A stretch of 24,045 bases of DNA from Gemmataceae bacterium (GCA_020847555.1 JADLBT010000527.1:1-24045); one strand, 5' to 3'. Counted from the stretch's first letter, positions 1 to 9,349 are shown. The notes: generated by a model not told the origin, from the letters alone. Translations and numbers: made by a program.

Positions 1-337
1 ATCGCCCATCATTCCGGACCCGTCCGCCGCTGGCAAGCTTTTTCTCTAAACCGGGCGGCACCGGCGGATGGGCAATTCCGGGAGAGGCGCCCGGTTAGCT
101 CCGGCCGCGCCAGTCGTCTTCCTGATTTGCAAGAAGGTTCGCGCGGCTCCCTCCGCGCCATCCTCCCGCCCGGGACGCCCGATTGCGCCTTGCCATCCCC
201 GGTGGGCTGTGAGACACTCACAACAACCTCTTGCAAGATTTACGGTTTGGCAGACCCTCGACGCGGAAGGGCGCCGCAAACCCGCCCGAGAACGACAGAC
301 ATCGAGTCCCGACAAGGTATCGGTTCGGGAGAAGAAC
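1..337 (+). other. Leader region upstream of the propeller/TPR gene
   Basis: No gene is supported here. The reading frame of the downstream gene stays open upstream to about position 68, but the extension has no signal peptide and no convincing ribosome binding site, so I treat it as an open frame caused by high GC. The region contains small dyads (7-bp arms at 23-29 and 62-68) and the TGTGA-type dyad listed separately. No clear -35/-10 pair was found. The upstream gene lies outside the window. Confidence 0.5.
208..222. promoter_or_regulatory. Operator-like dyad TGTGAGACACTCACA
   Basis: A perfect dyad with 6-bp arms (TGTGAG/CTCACA) around a 3-nt centre lies 115 nt upstream of the chosen start of the propeller/TPR gene. 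Its half-sites look like those of CRP/FNR-family sites, but the spacing is TGTGA-N5-TCACA, one base shorter than the classical N6. It could be a regulator site or a small chance hairpin; no promoter hexamers were found at a convincing distance. Confidence 0.25.
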
Positions 338-3300
338 ATGCTGAATGCGCGTCGCTCGCTCACTGCGGGGGTAGTGGCCGGAATCCTCCTCCTCCCCGCC
401 CTGCTCCTCCTCTCCTCGGCCGAGGGCCAACCGATCAGGCCGCCCTTCCCGGGCAAGAAAGATCCCACCCCGCCGCCCGGCGGCGACGCCAACCTGGCAA
501 CCCACTACAGTGGGGTCGAGCTGATCGAGAACCAGGAGTTCCAGCAGCTCATCGACCTCGCGCGCGAATACATCGGCGGCAGGCGCTGGCCGCAGGCTTT
601 CAAGGCCGTGCAGAAGATCCTGGAAAGCAAGCACGACTATTACGCCCAGGTCAAGCGGCGCGACGCGACCACCGGCGAGGACCGCGTTCGCTGGGCCAGC
701 GTCAAGTTCGAGGCGAACAACCTCGTCGGCTCGCTGCCGCCCGAGGGTCTGGAAGCCTATGAGGTCGAGTTCGGCCCGCGGGCACGCGACCTGCTCACCG
801 AGGCGAAGAAGAAGGGCGACCGCGAGTTGCTCGCCGACGTCGCCCAGCGCTTCATGTACACCAAAGCCGGACTGGAGGCGAACGACCTGCTCGCCACCTC
901 CTTCCTCGATCGCGGGCAGTTCTTCACCGCCGCCCTGCGCTACGAGCGCTTGCTCGTTCTGCCCGAGGACCGTTATCGGCCCAGCGATCTGACGCTGTTC
1001 AAGGCCGCGCTCGCCTACCGCCGCGCCGGCGACGGCACCAACGCCGAGCGCGTCTGGAAGCGGTTGCAGGAACGCATCGGCCGGGCCGGCGGGCTGCGCG
1101 TCGGCGAGCAGATGGTGACCACCGCCCAACTCCAGGATCTGCTCGACCGCACCCCCCTCGCCCCGCCCGCCAACCCGCACGACTGGATCATGCCCGGCGG
1201 AGATCTGACCCGCACCGCCCAGGCCAAGGGCAGCCCGCCCATGCTCGACGAGATCCTGTGGGTGCGCAAGACGGTGCTCGACATCAACGACGAGACCAAG
1301 GAAACCGACCGCGGGGCCGAGTTCAAGAACTGGCTCGACCAGGCGCTCGAGCGCTCGCGCGGCATACCCAACTTCCCGATCATGCCCGGCTCGTTCCCCA
1401 TCGCCGCGGGCGGCAAGCTGATCTACCGGACCGCCATCGGCGTGTCGGCCGTCAACCTCCACGAGATCCGCGACAACGACGGCAAGGTCATCTTCAAGCC
1501 CGGCGAGATCGAGTGGAAGTCCACCGAACTCGACGGCGCTCCAGGTGTCTGCATGGCGGTCCCGAACATCCGCGGCACCCTCGACACCTGGCTGCGGCAG
1601 GTCTACACTCAGTCCGGATTCACCCATCTGCTGTACGAGAACTCCGCCATCGGCGTCCTCTCGACCGATCACCGGCTGGTTTACACCGTCGATGACCTGG
1701 CGGTGCCCGCCCCGCCCGCGTACCTGACCCCGCAGTACTGGAACTCCCCGCAGGTCCACGACGAGGTCAAGCCGCTCGTCAAGGGGAACAGCCTGCAGGC
1801 GTTCGAGCTGGACAGCGGCAAGATCGCGTTCCGCCTCGGCGACCCGAAGAAGAACGACGAGTTCACCGAGAGCCATTTCCTCGGGGTGCCGATCAACGTC
1901 GGCGGCAAGCTGTACGTCCTCAACGAGAAGAACGACGGCAAGCTGCGTCTGTTCTGCATCGAGCCGCGCAAGCTGCCGAACGGCCAGTGGACCGCCGTCG
2001 TCATCCCGCCGGTGCAGGAGCTGGGCAAGGTGCGCGACAGCCACCGGGTGACGCACGACATCGCCCGCCGCCCCAGCACCGTCCACCTGGCCTACGGCGA
2101 GGGCATCCTGGTGTGCCCGACCAACGCGGGCGAGGTGCTCGGCGTCGATCTGATGTCGCGTACCCTGGCGTGGGCGTACCCGTACCGCGGGTCGGCCCCG
2201 CACCCGCAGTCGATCGTGGCGAACCCCCAGTTCCAGCCGCCGAACCGGCAGATGGCGCTGACCTACTCCAACTGGAAGGTATCGCCGCCGTGCATCGCCG
2301 ACGGCAAGGTGGTGTTCACCGCCCCCGACGCGATCGCCGTCCACTGCATCAACCTGCGCGACGGCACGCCCGTCTGGACGGTCCGCCAGCAGGACAACGA
2401 CCTGTTCCTGGCCGGAATCATCAATGGCAAGGTGCTGGTGATCGGCAAGAACAGCGCCCGCGCCTACAAGCTGGCCGACGGCGAGCACCTGTGGACGCTG
2501 GCGACCAACGACCTTCCGGCTGGCCAGGGCGTCGCGAGCAAGAATGTCTACTACCTGCCGCTGCGCAAGGGCGAAATCATCGCCATCGACATGGTCCGCG
2601 ACAAGATCGCCGCCCATAACCGCGCCAGCAAGGCCAACACCGCCCTGGGCAACCTGGTCTTCTACGAGGGCGCCGTCCTCTCCCAGACCGCCGACGAGGT
2701 GACCGCATACCCGCAGCTGAGCACCAAGGTGGAGTTGGCGAACCGGGCGGTCAAGGAGGATCCGGACAACCTCCCGAAGCGGGCGTACCGCGGCGAACTG
2801 CTGCTGCGCGACGGGCAGGTGCAGGGGGCCATCGACGACCTGCGCTCGGTGTGGAAGAAGGGTCCGGAGGATCCGAAGCTCCTCGCCCGCGTCCGGCAGC
2901 AGCTGTACGAGGCGTACACCGATCTGATGCAGGTCGAATTCAAGGCGGCCCGCGTCAAGTACCTCGACGAGTATCGCGAGCTGTGCAGGGTCGAGGGCGA
3001 CCCGAAGGAGCAGGAGCAGCGGCAGGCCCGGTTCCTGCGCATTCTCGGCCAGGGGCTGGAGTCGGAGGGCGACCTCGTCGGCGCGTTCCAGTCGTACCGC
3101 GAGTTCGGCAGCCTACCGCTGTTCCGCAGCGAGGGCGTGCCGTCGGTCGATGACCCGGCCCAGAAGGTGCCGGCCCACGCCTGGCTGCGCGGCCGGGTAA
3201 TGAACATGCTCACCCGCGCCACCCCCGATCAGCGCCGGCCGCTGGAGACGAAGATCGGCGAGGAGTGGCGGGCGGTTGAGGCGAAGAACGACGTCGAGGC

Positions 3301-5458
3301 GATTCGCAGCTTCGTCGGCATGTTCGACGTCCCGTTCCAGGTCGGCCGCGCGGCCCGTCTCAAGCTCGCCGACACGATCGTCGAGCGGAGGGACGCGGCG
3401 TCCTACCTCGAGGCCGAGATGAGCCTGCAACAGCTCCGCGCCCCCGGATTGAAGGAGGATCCGAAGGTCGGCGGACTGGCGCTGGACGCCCTCGCCCGGC
3501 TGGAGATCACCAAGGGCCGGCCGGAGTCGATGCAGCTGGCCATCGCCTACTACAAGGAACTGGCCGACGAGTTCCCGAAGGTCGTGCTGCGCGACAACAA
3601 GACCGGAGCCGACCTGTACGCCGATCTGTTCAACGACAAGCGCTTCCTGGCCTATGTGGCCGAGACCGAGTCGCCGTGGGGCAAGGCCGAGTTCAAGGGT
3701 CGCGAGGTGCCGCCGGGGAACAGCGCTCCCGGCCTGCAGGGGTTCATCTTCCAGCCGCACGGCGACATGACGCCGTTCATGCGGCAGCACCGGCTGGTCC
3801 TCGACCCGGTGAACTCCAGCAATCCGATTCTGCGCGTCCTGGACATGGCCACCAACAAGGTGCGCGGCGAGCCGATCAATCTCGGCAACGTGCCGAGCAA
3901 CTACACGTTCTTCCGCCACCTGTATGACCAGGCCGAGCGGAACACCGCCTATCACCCCGACGCCCGGTTCCGCTTCTACCACGGCAAGGGGCACCTGGCC
4001 GTCTTCCAGGTCGGAACGATGGTGTACGCCCTGGACCTGTCGAGCGTCAAACTGCTCTGGCAGCAGAGCCTGCTCGACCTGCCGCAGGGCCAGGCGCAGC
4101 CGGTCGGGATGCAGGTCATGCCCGACGCCCAGGGGGATCTGTGGCTCACCCTGATCGACCAGTTCGGGCGGCAGGCGACGCGGACGCGGATCGGCCACGT
4201 CGGCGCCGTCCAGGCGTCGTATGTCGCGATGACGACGCAGAAGGGGCTGGTGGTGGTCGATCCGCTGCGCGGCAACACGCTGTGGAGCAAGATCAGCGTG
4301 GCCCCGCAGGCGGAGGTGTTTGGCGACGATCAGCACATCTACGTCGTGACCGCCTCGTCCACCGGCATCACCGGCCCGACCCAGGTGCTCCGGGCGAGCG
4401 ACGGCAGCCAGGTGGAGGCGCGCGACTTCACGTACCTCTACCGTAACCGGGTCCGTGTCCTCGGCCGCAACCTGCTGGTCGCCGATCCGGCGAATGGGCA
4501 GTTGACGCTCCGGCTGCACGACGTCCTGACCGGCAAGGATCTGTGGAAGAAGTCGTTCGACGCCAAGGCGGCCGTCCTCCAGACGGAGAACGAGTACCTG
4601 ACCGGCGTGGTCGAACCGAACGGCAAGATCACGGTGGTGGACCTGCGGACGCAGAAGGTGGTTCTCGACGCCAACGTCTGCCAGGGGCGCATTACCCAGG
4701 ACGACCTGAAGAACCTCAGCAAGCCGCTGCTGCTGGAGGACGGCAAGCACTACTACGTTGCCCTGAACACGCCGATCGCGACGACGAAGGTGGCGGGCGG
4801 CGTGCTGGCGAACAACTTCGCCAACGGCCTGCGCTGCGGCTTCGTCAACGGCTGGTTCTGCGCGTTCGAGAAGAAGACGGGCGAGTTCGTCTGGCACCTG
4901 CTGGAGAAGACCGAGAACCAGATGATCGTGCTGGAGCAGTTTCGCACCCTGCCGATCCTGCTGTTCAGCGTCCGCTACACGGAGATGGTCCAGGGGGGCG
5001 TCCGCGGCTCGCGCACGGTGGCGTACACCGGCAGCGTCAACAAGGATACCGGCAAGGTCATCTGGTGGCCGGAACAGCCGCGGCCGAACAACGGCAACGC
5101 CCAGTTCTACGCCTTCACGCTCGACTTCAAGACGGGCACGATCAACATGATCGGGTACAACGGGACGGTTCAGCACTACGTCGATGATGGTCGGGGACCG
5201 AAGGCGGACAACCGCGGCGCCCAGGGCAACGTCCCCGGCAACGGTCCGGGGGCCGGCTCCATTCCGGGGCAGGGGCCGGCCGTGCTCCCGGTCAATCCGG
5301 TGCGGCCGCCGATCCGGATCCGGCCAGGTCTGGTGCCGCTCAAGCGCGAGGCGGCGCCGCAGCAGCGGGGCGGGGCCGTCCCGAACCCGGCTCCCCAGGC
5401 GGACGTGGTCCCGGTGCCCCCGGCTCAGAACCTCCGGTTGCTCCCGCTGAAGCGCTGA
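338..5458 (+). CDS. Exported PQQ-type beta-propeller / TPR-like giant protein
   Basis: The 1706-residue product begins with an evident signal peptide (MLNARRSLTAG, then a Leu-rich core, cleavage near residue 30). The ATG at 338 is chosen because GGGAG (327-331) sits 6 nt upstream and the signal peptide starts there. Residues about 45-270 are helical and TPR-like. About 280-760 contain propeller-type blades with recurring 'DG..VW' and 'DGEHLWTL' motifs (near 675 and 713). About 800-1100 are again TPR-like helices. A second set of blades follows (for example 'TGKDLWKKSF' near 1400). The tail from about 1618 is Pro/Gly-rich and ends in LLPLKR, echoing LVPLKR earlier in the tail. PQQ-like/BamB-like propellers usually act as envelope scaffolds. 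No heme motif or enzymatic signature was seen, so no reaction is assigned. The two propeller blocks split by a helical block are unusual in size. It lies upstream of, and co-directional with, the toroid genes. Confidence 0.85.
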   Translation: MLNARRSLTAGVVAGILLLPALLLLSSAEGQPIRPPFPGKKDPTPPPGGDANLATHYSGVELIENQEFQQLIDLAREYIGGRRWPQAFKAVQKILESKHDYYAQVKRRDATTGEDRVRWASVKFEANNLVGSLPPEGLEAYEVEFGPRARDLLTEAKKKGDRELLADVAQRFMYTKAGLEANDLLATSFLDRGQFFTAALRYERLLVLPEDRYRPSDLTLFKAALAYRRAGDGTNAERVWKRLQERIGRAGGLRVGEQMVTTAQLQDLLDRTPLAPPANPHDWIMPGGDLTRTAQAKGSPPMLDEILWVRKTVLDINDETKETDRGAEFKNWLDQALERSRGIPNFPIMPGSFPIAAGGKLIYRTAIGVSAVNLHEIRDNDGKVIFKPGEIEWKSTELDGAPGVCMAVPNIRGTLDTWLRQVYTQSGFTHLLYENSAIGVLSTDHRLVYTVDDLAVPAPPAYLTPQYWNSPQVHDEVKPLVKGNSLQAFELDSGKIAFRLGDPKKNDEFTESHFLGVPINVGGKLYVLNEKNDGKLRLFCIEPRKLPNGQWTAVVIPPVQELGKVRDSHRVTHDIARRPSTVHLAYGEGILVCPTNAGEVLGVDLMSRTLAWAYPYRGSAPHPQSIVANPQFQPPNRQMALTYSNWKVSPPCIADGKVVFTAPDAIAVHCINLRDGTPVWTVRQQDNDLFLAGIINGKVLVIGKNSARAYKLADGEHLWTLATNDLPAGQGVASKNVYYLPLRKGEIIAIDMVRDKIAAHNRASKANTALGNLVFYEGAVLSQTADEVTAYPQLSTKVELANRAVKEDPDNLPKRAYRGELLLRDGQVQGAIDDLRSVWKKGPEDPKLLARVRQQLYEAYTDLMQVEFKAARVKYLDEYRELCRVEGDPKEQEQRQARFLRILGQGLESEGDLVGAFQSYREFGSLPLFRSEGVPSVDDPAQKVPAHAWLRGRVMNMLTRATPDQRRPLETKIGEEWRAVEAKNDVEAIRSFVGMFDVPFQVGRAARLKLADTIVERRDAASYLEAEMSLQQLRAPGLKEDPKVGGLALDALARLEITKGRPESMQLAIAYYKELADEFPKVVLRDNKTGADLYADLFNDKRFLAYVAETESPWGKAEFKGREVPPGNSAPGLQGFIFQPHGDMTPFMRQHRLVLDPVNSSNPILRVLDMATNKVRGEPINLGNVPSNYTFFRHLYDQAERNTAYHPDARFRFYHGKGHLAVFQVGTMVYALDLSSVKLLWQQSLLDLPQGQAQPVGMQVMPDAQGDLWLTLIDQFGRQATRTRIGHVGAVQASYVAMTTQKGLVVVDPLRGNTLWSKISVAPQAEVFGDDQHIYVVTASSTGITGPTQVLRASDGSQVEARDFTYLYRNRVRVLGRNLLVADPANGQLTLRLHDVLTGKDLWKKSFDAKAAVLQTENEYLTGVVEPNGKITVVDLRTQKVVLDANVCQGRITQDDLKNLSKPLLLEDGKHYYVALNTPIATTKVAGGVLANNFANGLRCGFVNGWFCAFEKKTGEFVWHLLEKTENQMIVLEQFRTLPILLFSVRYTEMVQGGVRGSRTVAYTGSVNKDTGKVIWWPEQPRPNNGNAQFYAFTLDFKTGTINMIGYNGTVQHYVDDGRGPKADNRGAQGNVPGNGPGAGSIPGQGPAVLPVNPVRPPIRIRPGLVPLKREAAPQQRGGAVPNPAPQADVVPVPPAQNLRLLPLKR

Positions 5459-5477
5459 CCACGGGCGCATGCCTTCG

Positions 5478-5535
5478 CAGGAGCCGACTCCAGCCGGCGA
5501 TGTCTACAAGATCGGGGGTCGGAGCCCCCTCCTAC
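5478..5535. repeat. REP-like inverted doublet
   Basis: Two 24-nt elements face each other across a 10-nt spacer. On the + strand, 5478-5501 reads cAGGAG...CTCC...CGAT. On the - strand, the element spanning 5534 to 5511 reads tAGGAG...CTCC...CGAT. Both share AGGAG at element positions 2-6, CTCC at 11-14 and CGAT at 21-24. In the first the stem is GCCG/CGGC and in the second GGGGG/CCCCC, so the same positions pair through different bases. This resembles the architecture of REP/REPIN elements. No transposase (RAYT) gene is in the window. Confidence 0.5.
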
Positions 5536-5588
5536 GGGGTGGCGAAACGGCTTCTGAGCCGCGCGCGATGGACGGGCTGTCAGCATCC

Positions 5589-5602
5589 ACGATTTGAATC
5601 GT
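5589..5602. promoter_or_regulatory. Dyad ACGATTTGAATCGT upstream of first toroid gene
   Basis: A perfect 6-bp inverted repeat (ACGATT/AATCGT) with a 2-nt centre lies just upstream of a TATAGG hexamer (5605-5610). It is in a local AT-richer patch and could be an operator overlapping a promoter. No good -35 hexamer is visible at the correct distance, so the promoter assignment is weak. Confidence 0.25.
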
Positions 5603-5604
5603 CC

Positions 5605-5636
5605 TATAGGAGTGGGACTTTACAGGAGTGGGAACC
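5605..5636 (+). repeat. Tandem 16-nt leader repeat carrying two Shine-Dalgarno copies
   Basis: TATAGGAGTGGGACTT (5605-5620) and TACAGGAGTGGGAACC (5621-5636) are adjacent imperfect copies, identical at 12 of 16 positions. Each holds AGGAGTGGGA. The second copy provides the likely ribosome binding site for the ATG at 5640. The GTG at 5628 lies within the repeat and is an unlikely start. Confidence 0.5.
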
Positions 5637-5639
5637 CTC

Positions 5640-6770
5640 ATGAAACATACGTTGATCCTCGGCGTGGCTTGTGGCACGCTACTGTTGGCTCCAGCCGTGA
5701 ACCGGGCGCGCGCTGACGAGATCCCGGAGAAGTACCGGGAGGCGGTGCGCAAGGGTCTGGCGTGGCTCGCCAAGCAGCAGCAGCGGGACGGATCCTTCGG
5801 GGCCAACGGCAACCAGTACCCGGTATCGATGACGGCCCTCTCGGGCATGGCCTTCCTGATGGAGGGCAGCACGGTCCGCGAGGGGAAATATTCCGAGCCG
5901 ATCCGCAAGGCCGCCCAGTGGCTGATCGACCGCAGCATGAAGGGCGGCCAGCGGGACGGCCTGATCGGCAACACCGACAACCCGACCGAGGCCGGCCGGT
6001 ACATGTACGGCCACGGGTTCGCCACCCTGTTCCTCGCCAGCATCTACGGCGACGAGGACAACGAGAAGCGACGCGAGAAGCTCAAGGACATCCTCACCCG
6101 GGCCGTCAAGTACATCGGCAACGCCCAGTCCACCCAGGGCGGCTGGTTCTACACGTCCAAGGCCGAGGGCCACGACCAGGACGAGGGATCGGTGACGATC
6201 ACCCAGGTGCAGGCTCTCCGCGCCTGCCGCAACGCCGGCATCGCCGTCCCCAAGGACATCATCAGGAAGGCCCAGGACTACCTCAAGCACTCGACCACCG
6301 AGCGCGGCGGGGTCGTCTACAGCCTCGGCCGCGGCGGGTTCCGCGCTCCCGCCGGCGGCGAGCGCCCGGCCCTGACGGCGGCCGCCATCTCGTGCGGCTT
6401 CAACGCTGGCGAGTACAAGAGCGATCTGGTCAAGAAGTGGTTCAAGTTCTGCCGCGACGCCATCTCGATCAACAACCTCGGCGGCGTCCGCATCGGCCAC
6501 GACGAGTACACTCACTACTACTACGCCCAGGCCGTCTACATCCTCGGCGACGACGGGTGGGAGAAGCTGTTCGGCTCGACTCCGGAGAACCAGCGCGTCA
6601 GCTGGTCGCGCTACCGGGCCACGATGTTCGATCGGCTGATACAGACCCAGCACCAGGACGGCAGCTGGCCGTCGGGCGGCGGATTCAGCGTCGGCCCGGT
6701 GTACTCGACGGCGGTCTACCTCACCATCATGCAGCTGGACAAGGGCACGTTGCCGATCTATCAGCGCTGA
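5640..6770 (+). CDS. Exported prenyltransferase/squalene-cyclase-repeat (alpha/alpha-toroid) protein, copy 1
   Basis: The 376-residue product has a signal peptide (MKHTLILG..., cleavage likely after ARA near residue 25). It contains QW-like repeats typical of the squalene-cyclase/prenyltransferase toroid fold: KQQQRDGSF near residue 43, NAQSTQGGWFY near 160 and QHQDGSWP near 338. I see no DxDD motif of squalene-hopene cyclases, so cyclase activity is not supported. A strongly conserved patch, GHDEYTHYYYAQ (from residue 286), and Cys in ALRACRNAGI and CGFNAGEY may mark a functional site. ATG 5640 is preferred over an in-frame GTG at 5628 because AGGAG (5624-5628) would overlap the latter and the signal peptide starts at the ATG. 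It is a tandem paralogue of the next gene, roughly two thirds identical by eye. The function is unknown; planctomycetes carry many secreted proteins of this fold. Confidence 0.85.
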   Translation: MKHTLILGVACGTLLLAPAVNRARADEIPEKYREAVRKGLAWLAKQQQRDGSFGANGNQYPVSMTALSGMAFLMEGSTVREGKYSEPIRKAAQWLIDRSMKGGQRDGLIGNTDNPTEAGRYMYGHGFATLFLASIYGDEDNEKRREKLKDILTRAVKYIGNAQSTQGGWFYTSKAEGHDQDEGSVTITQVQALRACRNAGIAVPKDIIRKAQDYLKHSTTERGGVVYSLGRGGFRAPAGGERPALTAAAISCGFNAGEYKSDLVKKWFKFCRDAISINNLGGVRIGHDEYTHYYYAQAVYILGDDGWEKLFGSTPENQRVSWSRYRATMFDRLIQTQHQDGSWPSGGGFSVGPVYSTAVYLTIMQLDKGTLPIYQR

Positions 6771-6780
6771 GCGAATCAGG

Positions 6781-6832
6781 GCGAGCGAGGAACGGCAGAC
6801 GCTGAGCCCAGCGTCTGCCGTTCCTCACTCGC
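6781..6832. repeat. Long hairpin between the two toroid genes
   Basis: GAGGAACGGCAGACGCTG (6787-6804) pairs perfectly with 6809-6826 around an AGCC tetraloop. It extends by five more pairs (6781-6785 with 6828-6832) after one mismatch. It starts 11 nt after the stop codon of the first toroid gene. It could reduce read-through or stabilise the upstream mRNA, but no T-tract follows, so it is not a canonical intrinsic terminator. Confidence 0.7.
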
Positions 6833-6894
6833 CGAGCCCCGCGCGCGTGAGCTGAATCGACCAGGGTCCGCCCCTCTTGCTGGAGCCAGGAGTC

Positions 6895-8016
6895 ATGAAA
6901 CCCAGGACGTTCCTCACCGCCGTGCTAGGTGTCGGGGTGGTGTTCGCCGCGGCTGCGTCGCGCGGCCGCGGCGACGAGATCCCGGAGAAGTATCGCCAGA
7001 TGGTTCGCAAGGGACTGGCGTGGCTGGCCAAGCAGCAGCAGCGCGACGGCTCCTTCAGCGCCAACGGCGGCAACTATCCGTCGGCGATGACAGCCCTCGG
7101 CGGCATGGCGTTCTTGATGGAGGGGAGCACCTACACCCAGGGGAAATACTCCGAGCAGATCCGCAAGGCAACCCACTGGCTCATGGACCGGGTCCAGAAG
7201 GGCAACCAGCGCGACGGCCTGATCGGCAACCCGGACAACCAGCAGGAGCGGGCGCGCTACATGTACGGCCACGGGTTCGGGTTGATGTTCCTGGCGTGCG
7301 TGTACGGCGACGTGGCCAACGCCAAGACGCAGGAGCGCCTCAAGGACATCCTGACGCGCGGCGTCAAGTACACGATCAACTCGCAGTCGAGCAAGGGCGG
7401 GTTCTATTACACGTCCAGGATGGAGGGCGGCGACCGCGACGAGGGGTCGGTGACGATCACCCAGGTGCAGGCTCTGCGCGCCTGCCGGAACGCCGGCATC
7501 CCGGTCCCGAAGCAGGTGATCAAGAACGTTTACAAGTATCTGAAGGACTGCACCAGCCCGCGCGGCGCGATCTACTACAGCTACCAGCAAAAGCAGGAGC
7601 GGCCGGCCATCACCGCGGCCGGCATCGCCTGCCTGTTCAACGCCGGCGAGTACAAGGACGAACTGGGGAAGAAATGGCTGAAGTACTGCCGCGACACGAT
7701 CCCGCCGCGACTCGGGGCCGGCAACGGCGGCATCCGCATCGGCCACGACGAGTATACCCACTACTACTACGCTCAGTGCGTCTACATCCTCGGCGAGACC
7801 GGCTGGGAGAAGCTATTCGGCCCGACGCCAGCGAAGGAACGCGTGACGTGGACGGCCTACCGCGACAGTCTGTTCGACCAGCTCCTGTCATCGCAGAACG
7901 CCGACGGCAGCTGGTCCGCCGGGGGCGGGTTCGGGGTCGGGCCGGTGTACTCGACCGCCCTGTGGCTGACGGTCCTGCAACTGGACAAGGGCATTTTACC
8001 GCTGTACCAGAGGTGA
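6895..8016 (+). CDS. Exported prenyltransferase/squalene-cyclase-repeat (alpha/alpha-toroid) protein, copy 2
   Basis: The 373-residue product has a signal peptide (MKPRTFLTAVLG..., cleavage near residues 22-28). From DEIPEKYR onward it aligns with copy 1 almost without gaps. The main difference is a shorter loop where copy 1 has the Gly-rich LGRGGFRAPAGG segment. QW-like motifs (KQQQRDGSF, SKGGFYY, QNADGSWS) and the patch GHDEYTHYYYAQ (from residue 283) are kept, and no DxDD motif is present. The ATG at 6895 is chosen because it begins the signal peptide; GGAG at 6882-6885 is at a usual distance, while AGGAG at 6888-6892 is only 2 nt away. An in-frame TTG at 6877 is less likely. It arose by tandem duplication with copy 1 and probably acts in the same envelope process. 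No catalytic role can be assigned. Confidence 0.85.
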   Translation: MKPRTFLTAVLGVGVVFAAAASRGRGDEIPEKYRQMVRKGLAWLAKQQQRDGSFSANGGNYPSAMTALGGMAFLMEGSTYTQGKYSEQIRKATHWLMDRVQKGNQRDGLIGNPDNQQERARYMYGHGFGLMFLACVYGDVANAKTQERLKDILTRGVKYTINSQSSKGGFYYTSRMEGGDRDEGSVTITQVQALRACRNAGIPVPKQVIKNVYKYLKDCTSPRGAIYYSYQQKQERPAITAAGIACLFNAGEYKDELGKKWLKYCRDTIPPRLGAGNGGIRIGHDEYTHYYYAQCVYILGETGWEKLFGPTPAKERVTWTAYRDSLFDQLLSSQNADGSWSAGGGFGVGPVYSTALWLTVLQLDKGILPLYQR

Positions 8017-8019
8017 CAG

Positions 8020-8079
8020 CCGCGCCCGAAGCGTCAGCGCGGGACGGGACTAAAACCCGCATCGACGCTTCGGGCGCGG
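8020..8079. repeat. Nested palindrome downstream of second toroid gene
   Basis: The arms 8020-8035 (CCGCGCCCGAAGCGTC) and 8064-8079 are perfectly complementary over 16 bp. Inside the loop a second inverted repeat, GCGGG (8039-8043) with CCCGC (8056-8060), can form. It begins 4 nt after the stop codon. The structure is terminator-like, but no T-tract follows the outer arm. It may be a dispersed intergenic palindrome. Confidence 0.65.
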
Positions 8080-8116
8080 ACGGAGCGCCCCCCCGAGGAT
8101 TTGCAACGAATTAGCA

Positions 8117-8144
8117 TTGACCGACTCCCGCACTCCTGTATCAA
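8117..8144 (+). promoter_or_regulatory. Candidate sigma70-type promoter of the MoxR cluster
   Basis: TTGACC (8117-8122) and TATCAA (8139-8144) are separated by 16 bp, matching the TTGACA/TATAAT consensus at 5 of 6 and 4 of 6 bases. They lie in an AT-richer patch after the palindrome at 8020-8079. The start of transcription would be near 8151, giving a leader of about 80 nt before the MoxR ATG. This is a pattern match only, and planctomycete promoters are poorly defined. Confidence 0.35.
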
Positions 8145-8229
8145 ACAGACCATGTCGGCGCGCCGGGGCGCCGCCTCCCTCCGAGCCTTCCGGATTGGTC
8201 TTCCCTTTCCCCGACGAAATGATAACCGC

Positions 8230-9339
<1,110 letters not shown>

Positions 9340-9349
9340 CATCAATTCG

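Noticed and set aside
68..337. N-terminal extension of the propeller/TPR protein
   Set aside because: The added 90 codons are Arg/Pro-rich and would bury the signal peptide that begins at ATG 338.
218..2617. Long open frame on the - strand (about 799 codons)
   Set aside because: It lies antisense to the propeller/TPR gene, has the Arg/Val/Asp/Leu-rich composition typical of GC-driven antisense frames, and shows no recognisable domain.
3113..5470. Long - strand open frame (about 785 codons)
   Set aside because: It is the antisense shadow of the propeller/TPR gene; the + strand frame has signal peptide, ribosome binding site and domain motifs.
6781..6832. Rho-independent terminator
   Set aside because: The stem is excellent but no run of T follows it, so it is recorded only as a hairpin.
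5640..8016. Squalene-hopene cyclase pair
   Set aside because: Both proteins carry signal peptides, are only about 375 residues long (roughly half the size of a cyclase), and lack the DxDD motif.
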